A stretch of DNA of 64,000 nt, from NCBI GenBank assembly GCA_033807775.1, contig CM066318.1, forward strand, positions 89,174,879 through 89,238,878, read 5' to 3'. Shown here piece after piece: positions 1 through 11,700 of this stretch (positions within the stretch are counted from its first letter, which is position 1; every line of letters starts with the position of its first letter). The stretch is from Saussurea involucrata (Eukaryota; Streptophyta; Magnoliopsida; Asterales; Asteraceae). The notes beneath the pieces were generated by a model that searched no databases, was not told where the DNA came from, and saw only the letters and a list, made by a program, of their open reading frames with translations. Position numbers and translations under genes: made by a program.

Positions 1-304
1 TCACAATTTATAAAACAGTTATGAAAGAGTTTATACAAATCATAACAAGCACACTTAAAATGATATGCACACAATGACACAAGCTACTGGCACACGCTAT
101 AGTCACACACATCGTGACAACGCAATATGGCACACACCGCCCATATATGAAACAAATTCATATATAACTATTATGGGACACACCCCCCATTTCACACCAA
201 AGCCAGAGCATGTTCACACACATTTAAATCATACTTTTCGCCACACACTTACTCTTCGCTTCGTAAATAAAAGCAGTTGAAAAAGTACTCAGTTAAATAC
301 ATGT
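1..304 (-). repeat. Left LTR of outer element, first visible piece
   Basis: Nearly base-for-base match to 22291-22594 in the right LTR, ending at the CATGT target site (300-304) where the 305-9991 element inserted. The LTR continues at 9997. The small reading frame here is also present in the other LTR and is not a gene. Confidence 0.93.
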
Positions 305-1256
305 TGTAACACCCTCAAATTTGGAACGAGCAACTAACATTAATATTTAATAAAATAACCAAAATGGATAAAATCAGTCCTACAATTCATTCCTCAAAAT
401 ACCTCGGAATTAAAACATCATGATTCCTATAGTTTGTAACTCAAAACGGGCGTTACGAAATACAACATAAGTTGCTAATCCCAAACAAGTACGGAAGACT
501 TCACTACTCAAGTCACCTCTCGTGCACCCTACTAGCACTCGCCACTTCAATAAGTAGCTAGAGCTACCCCAACCTGAGCCTGTTGCACATGCCGACAAGT
601 AAAAAGGGTTAGGCTTACGCATAGTGAGTTCAAGCATTTTATCATGACTATATAAAATCATAAATCGGAAATTAGTAGTCTCAGTCATGATTCAATAAAT
701 CTTTAATGAAAGTTTGCGACAAAGGTTATCATTTCCAAAGAGTTCCCAAAACAGACATAAATGACTCATTTTCCAACGCACCCAAAATCCATGGGAATCC
801 TTCCCAAATTGTAAAGCGTTTTCCAAAAATGAGTTACGAATCCCAACCCAGTCAAATACGTGAATAAATCTAGTTTCAGGCATAACCTCCAAATACGGTT
901 GACAATACATACTCAACCCGTAAAACATGGAAACCATTCATTTAAATATAATCTTTCATTGGAAACATAATACGAAGCAAAACTCACGCAAACGTAAAAT
1001 GTATTAAAAATCCAAATACCATAAAATAAAACTCCAGCAGTTAAAACATCCAATAAGAATGTAACATAAATCCGCCCATCAATCATGGAAAACAGTCCAT
1101 ATGCATGTAATATAACCTCAACAATGTGAATAGATAAAATACCCGAAATCAACACCCTTCGGTGACGGGGGAGACCCGATCTCAACGAATGTGGCAAACA
1201 TATAAATTAAACCGCGATTAATTAAATGCAAGTAAGCTTCTTGGATGTGGAAAACG

Positions 1257-1470
1257 GATGACATCAACCATACTAGGTCTTTAGTCAATCCTCGGCATCA
1301 ATCATACTAGATCTTTAGCCCATCTTAGACATCAACCATACTAGGTCTTTAGTCCATCTTCGGCATCAACCATACTAGGTCTTTAGCCCCTCTTAGACAT
1401 TAACCATACTAGGTCTTTAGTCCATTTAAAACCACCAAGTTCAACCATACTAGGTCTTTACCTTGGAAAC
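1257..1470. repeat. Tandem repeat of ~34 bp in element A LTR
   Basis: About six imperfect units share the core CATACTAGGTCTTTAG. Alternate units differ in the spacer (CATCTTCGGCAT versus CATCTTAGACAT), so the array has a two-unit alternation. The same array is at 8025-8225 in the other LTR. Confidence 0.9.
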
Positions 1471-2939
1471 CCACCATCCAAAACAAGCTTACTTAACTTA
1501 AAAATTTATACACGACCTTAAAAGAATAACCAATGCATTCAAATCATGTAAATCTCAAATATGATGCAACTCATGCAGTGCAAACCCCAAGCCCACACTG
1601 AGCTTATTAAAACCGGGCGAATGCCATCAAGACCCAATCGAGTCCAAAACCGAGCCCTCTACTCAAAGATCTAATGATCATTTATCAACGTCGAATCATG
1701 CAAATGAAATACAATTAAGCATATAACACATCCTAGACTCCACCCCGAGCATGTAAATATCAACAACGTGCAATAATATGCAACACGGTGCAATAAAAGC
1801 CACCCGTAAATAAGACTCCACATCGAGCCATTCAAACCGGACAAATGTCCCAAGACTAGCTCAAAGTCAAAACCGAGCAAAGTGCTCTAAGCTTGCTAGA
1901 CCCATAATGTCAGTCATCATCGCATAAAACGCGTTTAGACATTGTTTAAGAAAGCACGTATCCCATAATCATCATTAACCCCAAAACTCAACACGGGTTA
2001 AACAAAAAGGTTTTCCCAAAGGACTCACACCCTTAATATTATCAAAATGACTCATAACACTAAAAGTGCATTTTCCCAAATGGTTTATTAAAATCATTTA
2101 CACTAACATGATTAAACCATCAAATAAACCTCATTTTGAGCAATTAATCTTTTAAAGACAAAACATGGTTTCTAACCATCCAAATAACCAAAAGCCCTAA
2201 ATATGGGTGTTTTACACATTTATGAAGATAAACACTTCCAAAAGAGTTAAACTATCAAATAACTCACCATAGACATTTTCAAGTAAAACACACAAATATT
2301 TGGAAAAATATCATTTTGGCATGTACAAAGTTTTCGCAAAGTAACTTGAACTCACCTTGCTAGATTAAGCTAAATCTAGATTTTTCCCAAACGTATGCTC
2401 CTTTGATGAAGTTTGCATCCTCAAGCCAAAACTTCCAAAACCTAGATTTATGATTTTCCAACCATCAATATCACAATCCAACCATGTAGGATCATTCCCT
2501 AAACACTTAGAATCATTTCTCCCTACATATTACACCCAAAATAACCAATACATCGAAACCCTAATTTCCAAAATAAAGGGGAAAGAAGATTACCTCAATC
2601 ATCAAGTGAATCCACCAACCAAACACTTTTAGTGTTACCAAAGTGAGCTTCAATCTTCACTTCATCCAAAGAAATGAAAGGTTTAGGAGAGGGTTGGGTA
2701 AAACCCTAGAAAGTGTAGAAATTCCAACCAAAAGGAGATGAGATGAGAAATACCAACCTCACCCTAAGAATCCTTGTAAAGAGATGGAGGAGAGACTTTG
2801 ATTTACAAGATTTGTGGCTTCAAGGGATTCAAAATCGTTTTGAAGGGTTAGGGTTCGGGTTGGGAGAGTTTAGAGAGAGAGAGAGATGAAATGGAAATGA
2901 AAGAAAGCTGGAAGGCGTGGGTTTAAAACCCTCAGAGCC

Positions 2940-3075
2940 CGCTCGCAATTGTGAGACGGCGAGAGTGACCATGTCACAATCGTCGGGGCACTCTCGCCCG
3001 CTACCCAAAATGCCCACGGTACATTTTCGGTTAAAGTGACACTGCGAAAGTGACCATGTCACTCTCGCGAGTGTC
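2940..3075. promoter_or_regulatory. GC-rich motif cluster in element A LTR
   Basis: Repeated blocks with GTGACCATGTCAC, a near-perfect palindrome, combined with CTCTCGC/GCGAAAG. They occur near the start of the LTR in element orientation, in what would be U3. The same cluster is at about 9700-9835. A role as promoter elements is inference; TGAC cores are known binding sites of plant WRKY factors. Confidence 0.4.
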
Positions 3076-3230
3076 ATACTCGCTGGACTTGTACCGAGTC
3101 CCAACTTGGCCAATTTTTCGAGAGATCCAATTAGCATCACGTGTCCCAGCTTCCAAAGCAACACATTGTCCTTCTAATAATTCTAGATGGATTCATTTAC
3201 AATTGGAGTTAGGATTTTCGGGGTGTTACA

Positions 3231-3244
3231 ATCCTCCCAACCTT
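3231..3244 (-). other. Polypurine tract of element A
   Basis: On the minus strand this reads AAGGTTGGGAGGAT directly against the LTR start, the expected position of the plus-strand DNA primer. Confidence 0.85.
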
Positions 3245-6200
3245 AGAATGATTTCGTCCTCGAAATCGGGATCCTTTACAACCAAAGGCCAATCAACTCA
3301 ACGCCGACCATAACTCATCGACTCTTAACTGGAATCTAAATTTCCCACACGGTCTATAAAAACAATTCCTTGAACAATATCTTGCCATCAAACCCCTTCA
3401 AGTACACTATACTTATGTCCGTAAGAACACCCTAACCACTGGAATAACTCCTAGTTAGACGACTCCGATTGCCTCCCAACCTTAGATGTTCCATACTTCC
3501 CAATCATACCACATTTACACGTTCTTAAATTTTCTCTCCAAACCAACCCGACGTTCAATCATTACCAACATCAACCCAAACTTCAGAATTCTCTAACTAA
3601 TCCCGCTAATGAACTAGCATTTCCCCTCAACTGAATCCACCCATTCCAACATTAACGGTCATTACTGACTCATCAATTACACAATCCCAACGATATCCCT
3701 AATTATCAATCATCCGATCAGTAGATTCTCTTACCACACGAGGCAAGTCATTTCACTAAATCCCATTCTCACAATTGAGCATTTTAAGGATACTACAACC
3801 ATTACCATCATTCCTTTAAAATCGGACTACAATCCCCTGATTACATTAAAGGTGCTTGGCCTCAAGCCCAAAAGTCGACACCTAAATGTACCACCTACCT
3901 CAACATAGGTTACCGCGAATTTATTCCCTTAAGCACAAAGGGCATCATCCCCTCAACCGATACCATCCGGCTCACCGTACTATCACGCGTGAAATACCCA
4001 ACCTTCCACTGCCGAAGTGCTACACACACTTATCCTTAACTGGGTTACTTACCCTTTCCAGGGTCCTAATGAGTTCAAGGTTTACAAGTGCATTATTCGA
4101 TAAAAATGCCAATTAACAAAACCTTTCGCAAAAAATTTCAACACAAAGATTTTTCATATCCAAATAATCGTACGCGTAAAAAAAAACTACTACTATCAAT
4201 TTGGTAGTTGCGCAAAATGGACACGCTCGTCCCACATATGAAAATCATGTTGAAAATTATTTCATTGCAGTTCAGATTATTCACAAAACGCAAAGGCGTA
4301 ATAAACAACTTCTTTAAAATTAACCGCCACGGTCCTAGTATGGATTGACTCATGACATGCACGTAAGGTAACTGCCCGACTTTAGACAGGATGCAACAAA
4401 AGGCGTGCACGTATTTCAAAAGAAGTCCAGACGACATTTGACTCCAAAATTTCCCTTCTAAGCATAAAATGGCATGGAACAAGGTTCACCAACCAAATTT
4501 TGCGCGCGTCAGTTTATTATACAAAACGATGAAACGGTTTACAAATACACCTTAGTCAACACACAAAATGTCTTGTGCAATTCCCATATATAAACAAAAC
4601 CCATACGTTTCCATTACTTGAAAATATCGACTAAAACATCCAAAAAACTCACATTGGGGTAGGCATGCAAACTTGTAACACTTCTTAGAAATTTCTTGCA
4701 ATGACACACATGCACCAAATAACTCACGCCAAAATTTCAAGAGATGAAATCCTTTAAATTGACTTCCCCAGATTCTTCATCCGGTCCTATAATGACATTC
4801 AAATAAAACGTTTTTGGCAATCTTGCACACAACAATGCGTTTTTTTCCAAAACATACGAGGAAGTAAGTGTTAATAATTTATTGACACCAAAAAGGGTTC
4901 AAACCTATTTTCAAATTCCAAATTGCACCCACGGTGCGCATCAATGTTCAAAACATAAGAATTCCACACATCATAATTTTATACAAACAAGTTTTCTAAA
5001 ATCTTCATCACGAAGCACTTTCCTCAAAATTCCGTACTTGGAACATAAAACGTCGAAACGTCATTGCTTAAAATGTATTTGTCAAAATATTTTAAAATAC
5101 ATATTTCTTCCAAACCAAGAAGGTTTTCAATTTTCCAAAAATATTCGGCAATTCAAAATTGACCATTGTCAACGACTCCTACATTTGTGTTTTTCAAATA
5201 TCACGTATTGTAAACCATCCGTGATCCTCACACCTCTAAAACATGCTTTGACCAAATGGTCCCTCATTTAAACAAGGAGTTAATAAAACATTTTTATGCA
5301 CGTCTTGTTTAACAAAGTGCCGAGAAAACAATGGTTACCAAGCTATGCATACCCCTAAGTCGATATAACACATTTTACATAAAAATGCTAATAAAACATT
5401 TAACTGACCAAAAGCGCACCAAACAAATTTTTGTGAATCGTCACTAAAAATGTCCTTTCATGCATCACTTAAGCCACGTATAAATCAATCCATACACTGA
5501 ACTATTTGCAATAAAATACTCACTACACAAACACTTGAAAGAAAAGTTACACAACACTAGAGTTCCAAACTCATCTCTTCTTAGTAGCCTTATGGCATAA
5601 AATTCACTTTTCTCAACAAAACTCAAGTGGGACCAAATGCCCAACATAACTCGTAAACTCTTCACATAAGCAATTAGAGTATGCACATAGTAAAATTGTA
5701 CCCACGCGACACAAAACGTCGTACAACAAAACTCCATGAAACTCAATGGACTCAATGATTCCAAGTCAATAAACGACGTTAAACATCATGCTTCCAAAGC
5801 CAATTGCTATAAGCAAAATCATAAAGGAGACGCCAAAATCCCAAAAATCCCTATCCATGGTAATACCATATAATTAACATTGTTTAACAACTCACATTAA
5901 ACAAATTCCCAAAATAACTTTACATAGACAAAATGGAAAATAACTTTCCGTCCAAACTCTAACATATGTGGAGGAGATCCAATGTTAAAGTCACAAGCCG
6001 TAGTTATTGTCTAACATCTTAAACATCATAAAATATGATTATCATTATATCCAAAACAAATGTTGAACAACAATGAAATAAGGCAAAACAAATCCCGGCG
6101 GAGTTTGCGACTCTCGCAATAACATGGTTTCATGTACGTTAAAACCATGATTCAAAATCTTGTGTGTGTGCCAAACATTTCTCAAATTCATAACACAATC

Positions 6201-6308
6201 CCTATAAGGATTGGAACACAAGAAATAGTTGATGAAATTTATTTTCAAAATGAACTTTGTGCGTGACTTAGTCGGCATTCAACATCTCAACTCATACCCT
6301 TCCAAATC

Positions 6309-6780
6309 CCTCCGGTCCACTATTGTCATCCGGATGCTTTAACCCCTTACGACAAGTTGGGAATTTCACCAATTAACCTTACGGTTTTTCCTCAAATCAA
6401 AGTCAGCTCAATAAGCCTATGGTTCTAGTCCAACCATCAATCTTGACCCGAAACGGTCTACTCAAAATAAATATCATGCTTATCGTCACTTTAAGTGACT
6501 AATGCTAGAATTGTCCATCTGTTCCAACGACTACTAGCTTAGAACCTCCGGTCCACTATTGTCATCCGGATGATTTAACCCCTTACGGCAAGTTGGGAAT
6601 TTCACCAATTAACCTTACGGTTTTCCTCAAATCAAAGTCAGCTCAATAAGCCTATGGTTCTAGTCCAACCATCAATCTTGACCCGAAACGGTCTACTCAA
6701 AATAAATATCATGCTTATCGTCACTTTAAGTGACTAATGCTAGAATTGTCCATCTGTTCCAACGACTACTAGCTTAGAAC
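6309..6780. repeat. Direct tandem duplication of ~235 bp
   Basis: Two near-identical units, the first starting at about 6309 and the second at about 6545. Each contains GTCCACTATTGTCATCCGG and then a block ending in AACGACTACTAGCTTAGAAC. Only a few substitutions separate them, so the duplication is recent. Confidence 0.9.
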
Positions 6781-7055
6781 CTCCTTCACTACCCCAACGA
6801 TAATCACATTAAAGTAATTCAAGTATGCACATGTACTAGTAGATTCACCATAACACTGGCCAGGTGTCACTATGAACGCACCATACAAGATTAACCTTGT
6901 TACTCTCGACGTGATTCTCGTTCCTAACAGTTCCATCAACTTCAAAACATCCTATCTTAAAGTGCCTAAAGGTGAATTTCACTCTCATTTACTTAAACAA
7001 ACGCTAGTTTGAGTCTAGGTATCCAAAATCAACACCTAAATCTCTCAAACTTATG

Positions 7056-7067
7056 CTCTGATACCAA
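7056..7067 (-). other. Primer-binding site (tRNA-iMet) of element A
   Basis: GCTCTGATACCA on the plus strand is TGGTATCAGAGC on the minus strand, complementary to the 3' end of plant initiator tRNA-Met. It lies three bases from the LTR edge, which fixes the element's orientation. Confidence 0.93.
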
Positions 7068-7070
7068 CTT

Positions 7071-9991
7071 GTAACACCCTCAAATTTGGAACGAGCAACT
7101 AACATTAATATTTAATAAAATAACCAAAATGGATAAAATCAGTCCTACAATTCATTCCTCAAAATACCTCGGAATTAAAACATCATGATTCCTATAGTTT
7201 GTAACTCAAAACGGGCGTTACGAAATACAACATAAGTTGCTAATCCCAAACAAGTGCGGAAGACTTCACTACTCAAGTCACCTCTCGTGCACCCTACTAG
7301 CACTCGCCACTTCACAAAGTAGCTAGAGCTACCCCAACCTGAGCCTGTTGCACATGCCGACAAATAAAAAGGGTTAGGCTTACGCCTAGTGAGTTCAAGC
7401 ATTTTATCATGACTATATAAAATCATAAATCGGAAATTAGTAGTCTTAGTCATGATTCAATAAATCTTTAATGAAAGTTTGCGACAAAGGTTATCATTTC
7501 CAAAGAGTTCCCAAAACAGACATAAATGACTCATTTTCCAACGCACCCAAAATCCATGGGAATCCTTCCCAAATTGAAAGCGTTTTCTAAAAATGAGTTA
7601 CGAATCCCAACCCACTCAAATACGTGAATAAATCTAGTTTCAGGCATAACCTCCAAATACGGTTGGCAATACATACTCAACCCGTAAAACATGGAAACCA
7701 TTCATTTAAATATAATCTTTCATTGGAAACATAATACGAAGCAAAACTCACGCAAACGTAAAATGTATTAAAAATCCAAATACCATAAAATAAAACTCCA
7801 GCAGTTAAAACATCCAATAAGAATGTAACATAAATCCGCCCATCAATCATGGAAAACAGTCCATATGCATGTAATATAACCTCAACAATGTGAATAGATA
7901 AAATACACGAAATCAACACCCTTCGGTGACGGGGGAGTCCCGATCTCAACGAATGTGGCAAACACATAAATTAAACCGCGATTAATTAAATGCAAGTAAG
8001 CTTCTTAGATGTGGAAAACGGATGACATAAACCATACTAGGTCTATAGTCAATCCTCGGCATCAATTATACTAGATCTTTAGCCCATCTTAGACATCAAC
8101 CAATCTAGGTCTTTAGTCCATCTTCGACATCAACCATACTAGGTCTTTAGCCCCTCTTAGACATCAACCATACTAGGTCTTTAGTCCATTTAAAACCACC
8201 AAGTTCAACCATACTAGGTCTTTACCTTGGAAACCCACCATCCAAAACAAGCTTACTTAACTTAAAAATTTATACACGACCTCAAAAGAATAACCAATGC
8301 ATTCAAATCATGTAAATCTCAAATATGATGCAACTCATGCAGTTCAAACCCCAAGCCCACGCCGAGCTTATTAAAACTGGGCGAATGCAATCAAGACCCA
8401 ATCGAGTCCAAAACCGAGCCCTCTACTCAAAGATCTAATGATCATTTATCAACGTCGAATCATGCAAATGAAATACAATTAAGCATATAACACATCCTAG
8501 ACCTCACCCCGAGCATGTAAATATCAACAACGTGCAATAATATGCAACACGGTGCAATAAAAGCAACCCGTAAATAAGACTCCACATCGAGCCATTCAAA
8601 CCGGACAAATGTCCCAAGACTAGCTCAAAGTCAAAACCGAGCAAAGTGCTCTAAGCTTGCTAGACCCATAATGTCAGTCATCATCGCATAAAACGCGTTT
8701 AGACATTGTTTAAGAAAGCACGTATCCCATAATCATCATTAACCCCAAAACTCAACACGGGTTAAACAAAAAGGTTTTCCCAAAGGACTCACACCCTTAA
8801 TATTCTCAAAATGACTCATAACACTAAAAGTGCATTTTCCCAAATGGTTTATTAAAATCATTTACACTAACATGATTAAACCATCAAATAAACCTCATTT
8901 TGAGCAATTAATCTTTTAAAGACAAAACATGGTTTCTAACCATCCAAATAACCAAAAGCCCCAAATATGGGTGTTTTACACATTTATGAAGATAAACACT
9001 TCCAAAAGAGTTAAACTATCAAATAACTCACCATAGACATTTTCAAGTAAAACACACAAAAATTTGGAAAAATGTCATTTTGGCATGTACAAAGTTTTCG
9101 CAAAGTAACTTGAACTCACCTTGCTAGATTAAGCTAAATCTATATTTTTCCCAAACGTATGCTCCTTTGATGAAGTTTGCATCCTCAAGCCAAAACTTCC
9201 AAAACCTAGATTTATGAATTTCCAACCATCAATATCACAATCCAACCATGTAGGATCATTCCCTAAACACTTAGAATCATTTCTCCCTACATATTACACC
9301 CAAAATAACCAATACATCGAAACCCTAATTTCCAAAATAAAGGGGAAAAAAGATTACCTCAATCATCAAGTGAATCCACCAACCAAACACTTTTAGTGTT
9401 ACCAAAGTGAGCTTCAATCTTCACTTCATCCAAATAAATGAAAGGTTTAGGAGAGGTTGGGTAAAGCCCTAGAAAGTGTAGAAATTCCAACCAAAAAGAG
9501 ATGAGATGAGAAATACCAATCTCACCCTAAGAATCCTTGTAAAGAGATGGAGGAGAGACTTTGATTTACAAGATTTGTGGCTTCAAGGGCTTCAAAATCG
9601 TTTTGAAGGGTTAGGGTTCGGGTTGGGAGAGTTTAAGGAGAGAGAGATGAAATGGAAATGAAAGAAAGCTGGAAGGCGTGGGTTTAAAACCCTCATAGCC
9701 CGCTCGCGATTGTGACACGGCGAAAGTGACCATGTCACAATCGCCGGGGCACTCTCGCCCGCTACCCAAAATGCCCACGGTACATTTTCGGCGAAAGTGA
9801 CACTGCGAAAGTGACCATGTCACTCTCGCGAGTGTCATACTCGCTGGACTTGTACCGAGTCCCAACTTGGCCAATTTCTCGAGAGATCCAATTAGCATCA
9901 CGTGTCCCAGCTTCCAAAGCAACACCTTGTCCTTCTAATAATTCTAGATGGATTCATTTACAATTGGAGTTAGGATTTTCGGGGTGTTACA
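7071..9991 (-). repeat. LTR of element A (upstream, promoter copy on minus strand)
   Basis: Pairs with 305-3230. It lies next to the primer-binding site and is therefore the 5' LTR in element orientation. It ends at 9991, followed by the CATGT duplication. Confidence 0.95.
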
Positions 9992-11207
9992 CATGTACCA
10001 ACCATCACACTTGTATAAAATTTAGGTTTAGAAAGACTCACCTGGAGTCCTGATTAGAAATTCTTACTCGCACCGATCGTCTTTACTCGCACCTACAATT
10101 TAACCCAACACACATACCAGGTAAGACACACTGGGTTCTACTGAATTTTATTAACTGGAAAAAGTCTCAGCCGGATAAATACTGGATCCTAAGTCTCGGT
10201 CTAAAAAATAAATGAACTCCAGATCCAATTGGCCCAACACCAAAAATCTTAGTTACTAAAGCCAAGTTCCGGATCTATGGCCATAAGGCCTAAATTCCTG
10301 AATTACGAACCTCGGCCCAATTACCGGATTCACTAATCTCAGCCCAACACCGGATTACATTGGAATACCGGATCTCACGGTCCAATTACATAACTCCGGA
10401 TCCATTGGAATACCGGGTCTCATGGTCCACTTACATAACTCCGGATCCAATTAAACCATTCCGGATCCACTTAAATTATTTAGACTATTCCGGTTCCAAT
10501 TAAACCATTCCGGATCCAATTAGATTAGGCCCAAATGAGATTCATTCCGGATCCATTATATGGATTCCGGATCCCACTTAAAATTTTCGGTTCTCATGTT
10601 AATAAGCCCAGATTCCGGATCCTTTCATAAATAATATCGGATCATAAACATTTCGGATTCACATCTAAATTTCGGATCCTAAGGGTTCCGGATCCACAGA
10701 GGGGCTTCTGGGTTTTTCTTATCGAGTTACGAAAACCCTCACACTCTAATCGGCCATTCCACATAGTCCCAAATTGATGTTAAGCTAATAGGATTAAGGG
10801 AACACCACTTTAACATCCGATTTATTGAGCTAAAATATCTGATTCTTTACTTTACATCGATTAGAAATCACATAAACTCCATTTCCATTCTTACTAGGTG
10901 ATAGCAAAACTCCAGACTCCACATTCTAAATTCTTGATTTCAATAAGATAACAATAAACAAGGAATGATGATTACCTTGTAAGATGATTCCTCACACACC
11001 CAGATTTGAAGAACTTCAATTGATTTGATTTCCTTGATTTGCACCTACAATCGCACCTAGCTGCACACACACAGGTCTCCTGAGATATTTAGAATTTCTA
11101 GGGTTTTACACCCTTTTATACCCTTCCACATACACACCAAACTTTCTCCTTTTCACACTTTTCACCCTAAAACTAACATTTATTCTTAAAAGAACACGTT
11201 TATTACA
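9992..11207 (-). repeat. Left LTR of outer element, remaining piece
   Basis: Starts with the second CATGT copy (9992-9996), then continues in register with 22595-23785 of the right LTR and ends TTATTACA. Relative to the right LTR it has an extra ~25 bp near 10940-10965. Confidence 0.93.
10320..10720. repeat. Dense TCCGGATCC short-repeat array inside the outer LTR
   Basis: The motif CCGGATCC or a one-base variant recurs roughly every 20-40 bp, separated by AATTAAACCATT-like spacers. The same array is in the right LTR at about 22865-23290. The motif is palindromic and carries a CpG at its centre. Confidence 0.85.
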
Positions 11208-11218
11208 TCATCCTCCCC

Positions 11219-11700
11219 TCAAAAGAATTCCGTCCCCATAATTCCATCTTCGAACAATCGAGGAAAACGGTTCCCCAGCTTTCTAACCTTGCGATCTACA
11301 ATCGCCAACGGTTCCCCCACATAATCTAACTTTTCGTACACACGAGTGCCTTCTAACAATACGACTATGCCTTCCTCGGCCAAGCACTTCCTAAGATTCG
11401 ACACGGGAAATGTGGAATGAACTCCCCGAAGTTACTCGGGCAACTTCAGCTTATACGCCACCTCACCTTCATGCTCGGTGATGGCGAACGACCCGACATA
11501 CCCGGGTCTTAGTTCCCCTATCTTTTCAAACACACATCTTTCCACGACGAAACTCTAAACATCACACTGTCTCCTATATAGAATTCGATCAATCTCCTTC
11601 TTCTGCTCACATAACCCTGTGGCGGTCTTGAGCCACGCTTAACTTCTCGCGAAAAAGTTCGACCTATCGGTGGTCAACCGTGCGACCTCCGGTCTCACCC
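11219..11700 (-). pseudogene. Decayed C-terminal end of gypsy pol (integrase tail) in outer element
   Basis: Reading the minus strand gives a block with GEVAYKLKLPE, a stop, then a stretch ending VSNLRKCLAEEG, followed by DRKVRKLGNRFPRLFEDG and GTEFF. These match the conserved end of Ty3-gypsy integrases of the Del/Tekay type, where the GPVAYRLELP and VSNLKKCL blocks precede the polypurine tract. Upstream on the same strand (about 11530-11590) a weak match to the preceding FGKRGKLSPRYIGPF region is visible. The frame is broken by at least one stop, and everything N-terminal of it (RT, RNase H, catalytic integrase core) is unrecognisable. Family assignment rests on remembered motifs, so I call the superfamily firmly and the lineage tentatively. 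Confidence 0.75.

Larger units (their letters stand above)
305..3230 (-). repeat. LTR of element A (downstream copy on minus strand)
   Basis: Bounded by TG...CA with matching inverted ends TGTAACACC / GGTGTTACA. Carries a ~34-bp tandem array at 1257-1470 and a cluster of GTGACATGGTCAC-like motifs at 2950-3070. Differs from the copy at 7071-9991 by scattered substitutions and small indels only. Confidence 0.95.
3231..7070 (-). other. Noncoding interior of element A
   Basis: 3.84 kb with no reading frame resembling gag, protease, RT, RNase H or integrase on either strand. AT-rich, with many short repeats. A direct duplication of about 235 bp lies at 6309-6780. Open frames here are short and unlike known proteins, so I treat them as chance. 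Confidence 0.8.
305..9991 (-). mobile_element. Large nonautonomous LTR retrotransposon (LARD-like, element A)
   Basis: Two near-identical LTRs (305-3230 and 7071-9991, 2926 and 2921 bp) start TGTAACACCC and end GGGTGTTACA. They are flanked by a perfect 5-bp duplication CATGT (300-304 and 9992-9996). The undisturbed site is visible in the sister LTR at about 22590-22600. The tRNA-iMet primer complement lies at 7056-7067 and the polypurine tract at 3231-3244, so the element reads on the minus strand. The 3.84 kb interior holds no gag or pol frame, so it must have been mobilised by proteins from elsewhere. Just inside the polypurine tract, the minus strand carries a short block resembling the last codons of gypsy pol (about 3240-3275), suggesting descent from a gypsy element. 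High LTR similarity, judged by eye, implies recent insertion. Confidence 0.95.

Noticed and set aside
65..280. 71-codon frame, also at 22355-22570
   Set aside because: It is the same LTR sequence in both copies of the outer element; low-complexity His/Thr translation, no motif.
2829..3164. Minus-strand frame in the LTR of element A (and 9611-9925)
   Set aside because: Long LTR frame over repeat motifs; the two copies differ in length and have no protein features.
4882..5271. 129-codon plus-strand frame in element A
   Set aside because: Runs against the element's direction in AT-rich DNA, with no recognisable domain.
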